From contig DNAU01000275.1 in NCBI GenBank assembly GCA_003491925.1, positions 1-6,007 of the forward strand: DNA of 6,007 bases. The letters are read 5' to 3'. The position numbers were made by a program, and so were the translations under genes. How positions within the stretch are numbered: position 1 is the first letter of the stretch; each line of letters starts with the position of its first letter. Of this stretch, positions 5,409 to 6,007 are shown piece by piece. The DNA comes from Chloroflexota bacterium (GTDB lineage: Bacteria > Chloroflexota > Dormibacteria > Aeolococcales > Aeolococcaceae). The notes below the pieces were generated by a model, which did no database searches, had not been told where the DNA came from, and saw nothing but the letters and a program-made list of their open reading frames with translations.

Positions 5409-6007
5409 CCGCGGTCGCCGAGCTGACCCGTCTGGCGGTCACCGATCTGGCCGTGCGCTGCCGCTCCTGCTACCAGTGTGGACGCTGCCGGAGTGCCTGC
5501 CCGCAGGGTCTGGACCTGGCCGGCGGTCCTCGCGCGGTGGTCCGGCTGATCGCGGCGGGGGAGGTGGAGACCCTGCTGGCCTGCGAGGATGTCTGGCGCT
5601 GCAGCGGCTGCGGTGCGTGCACGGAGGCATGCCCCATGGGCGTGGACGTCGCCGGGATGCTCGCCGCGGTGCGCCGGCTACAGCAGGATGCCGGACGGGG
5701 CCCGCGCTGCCCGGAGCGGAGCGGTGCGGCGCTCTCCGCCCGGCGGCTCCGGGGGCACTCCAGGCTCAACCCCCTGACCCTGGGCCTGGCGATGGCGGCG
5801 CGCGGATTCCTTCCCCGGCACTGGTCCGCGGCGGTGTCGGCCGGCGCCCGCGCTCTGCGCGGGGAGGCGGCCGAGGCGGCGAGCCCAGCGCGTCGGGCGC
5901 CGTCACCGGCAGAGGCGGACGGGGCGACCGTCTTCTACCCCGGTTGCGCGCTCCGGCTGGACCGGCGGGCGTACGGCGCCACCCACGCGGTGGCCGCGGC
6001 CGCCGGG
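5405..6007 (+). CDS. HdrC-HdrB fusion (HdrD-like) subunit, 3'-partial
   Basis: An open frame of 201 codons that runs off the right edge without a stop. The ATG at 5405 overlaps the HdrA stop (ATGA), with GGGTGG four bases upstream. The N-terminal part is HdrC-like: CYQCGRCRSACPQG (C22, C25, C28, C32) and WRCSGCGACTEACPMGVDV (C66, C69, C72, C76), each a 4Fe-4S site, plus extra C19 and C60. After a variable Arg/Ala-rich linker (about residues 95-172), a second domain opens with VFYPGCALRLDRRAYGATHAV (from 176), which resembles the start of HdrB, the CCG-domain subunit. In HdrB the CCG cysteines carry non-cubane [4Fe-4S] clusters that reduce the disulfide; these lie beyond the window. HdrC and HdrB are separate genes in many systems, and the joined form resembles HdrD or BamD. 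It would be the electron-delivery end of the complex. The HdrC call is firm; the HdrB call rests on about 25 residues. Confidence 0.82.
   Translation, partial: MTAVAELTRLAVTDLAVRCRSCYQCGRCRSACPQGLDLAGGPRAVVRLIAAGEVETLLACEDVWRCSGCGACTEACPMGVDVAGMLAAVRRLQQDAGRGPRCPERSGAALSARRLRGHSRLNPLTLGLAMAARGFLPRHWSAAVSAGARALRGEAAEAASPARRAPSPAEADGATVFYPGCALRLDRRAYGATHAVAAAAG

Overview
The window is part of one tightly packed, plus-strand operon for a soluble heterodisulfide-reductase-like (Hdr) electron-transfer complex. The DNA is very GC-rich, with G or C in most third codon positions and GTG used for three of the four visible starts. This suggests a high-GC bacterium, such as an actinobacterium or a Chloroflexota/Dormibacterota-like lineage. 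That placement is an inference from composition only. Hdr modules are shared by archaea and bacteria and do not fix the taxon.

Layout, left to right: (1) 2-1975, the 3' part of a large flavoprotein in which a GltD/NfnB-type NAD(P)H-oxidoreductase domain is joined to the C-terminal part of HdrA; its 5' end is outside the window. (2) 1972-2535, an MvhD/FlpD-type [2Fe-2S] subunit with an unusual Ala/Pro-rich N-terminal extension. (3) 2539-2982, a small ferredoxin with two 4Fe-4S motifs. (4) 2979-5408, a complete HdrA with a second MvhD domain fused to its C-terminus. (5) 5405-6007, an HdrC-HdrB (HdrD-like) fusion that runs off the right edge. Junctions are 4-base overlaps (GTGA, GTGA, ATGA) or a 3-base gap, so there is no intergenic space, and I see no internal promoter, terminator, RNA gene or mobile element.

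How the parts may work together (inference from family knowledge): the GltD domain would accept electrons from NAD(P)H. FAD in the HdrA modules would be the branch point, possibly for flavin-based electron bifurcation. The MvhD domains and the many 4Fe-4S clusters would wire the flavins to each other and to ferredoxin. HdrC-HdrB would deliver electrons to a disulfide or another acceptor. At least eleven classical CxxCxxCxxxCP motifs are visible across the five genes. The physiological acceptor is not encoded here. Known relatives serve heterodisulfide reduction, methylene-tetrahydrofolate reduction (MetFV-HdrABC-MvhD), class II benzoyl-CoA reduction (BamDEF) or sulfur metabolism, and the flanking genes would have to decide.

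The most notable points are two different HdrA-type proteins in one operon, an MvhD domain present both free and fused with identical cysteine spacing, and a GltD domain apparently inserted within or replacing the first half of an HdrA flavin fold.
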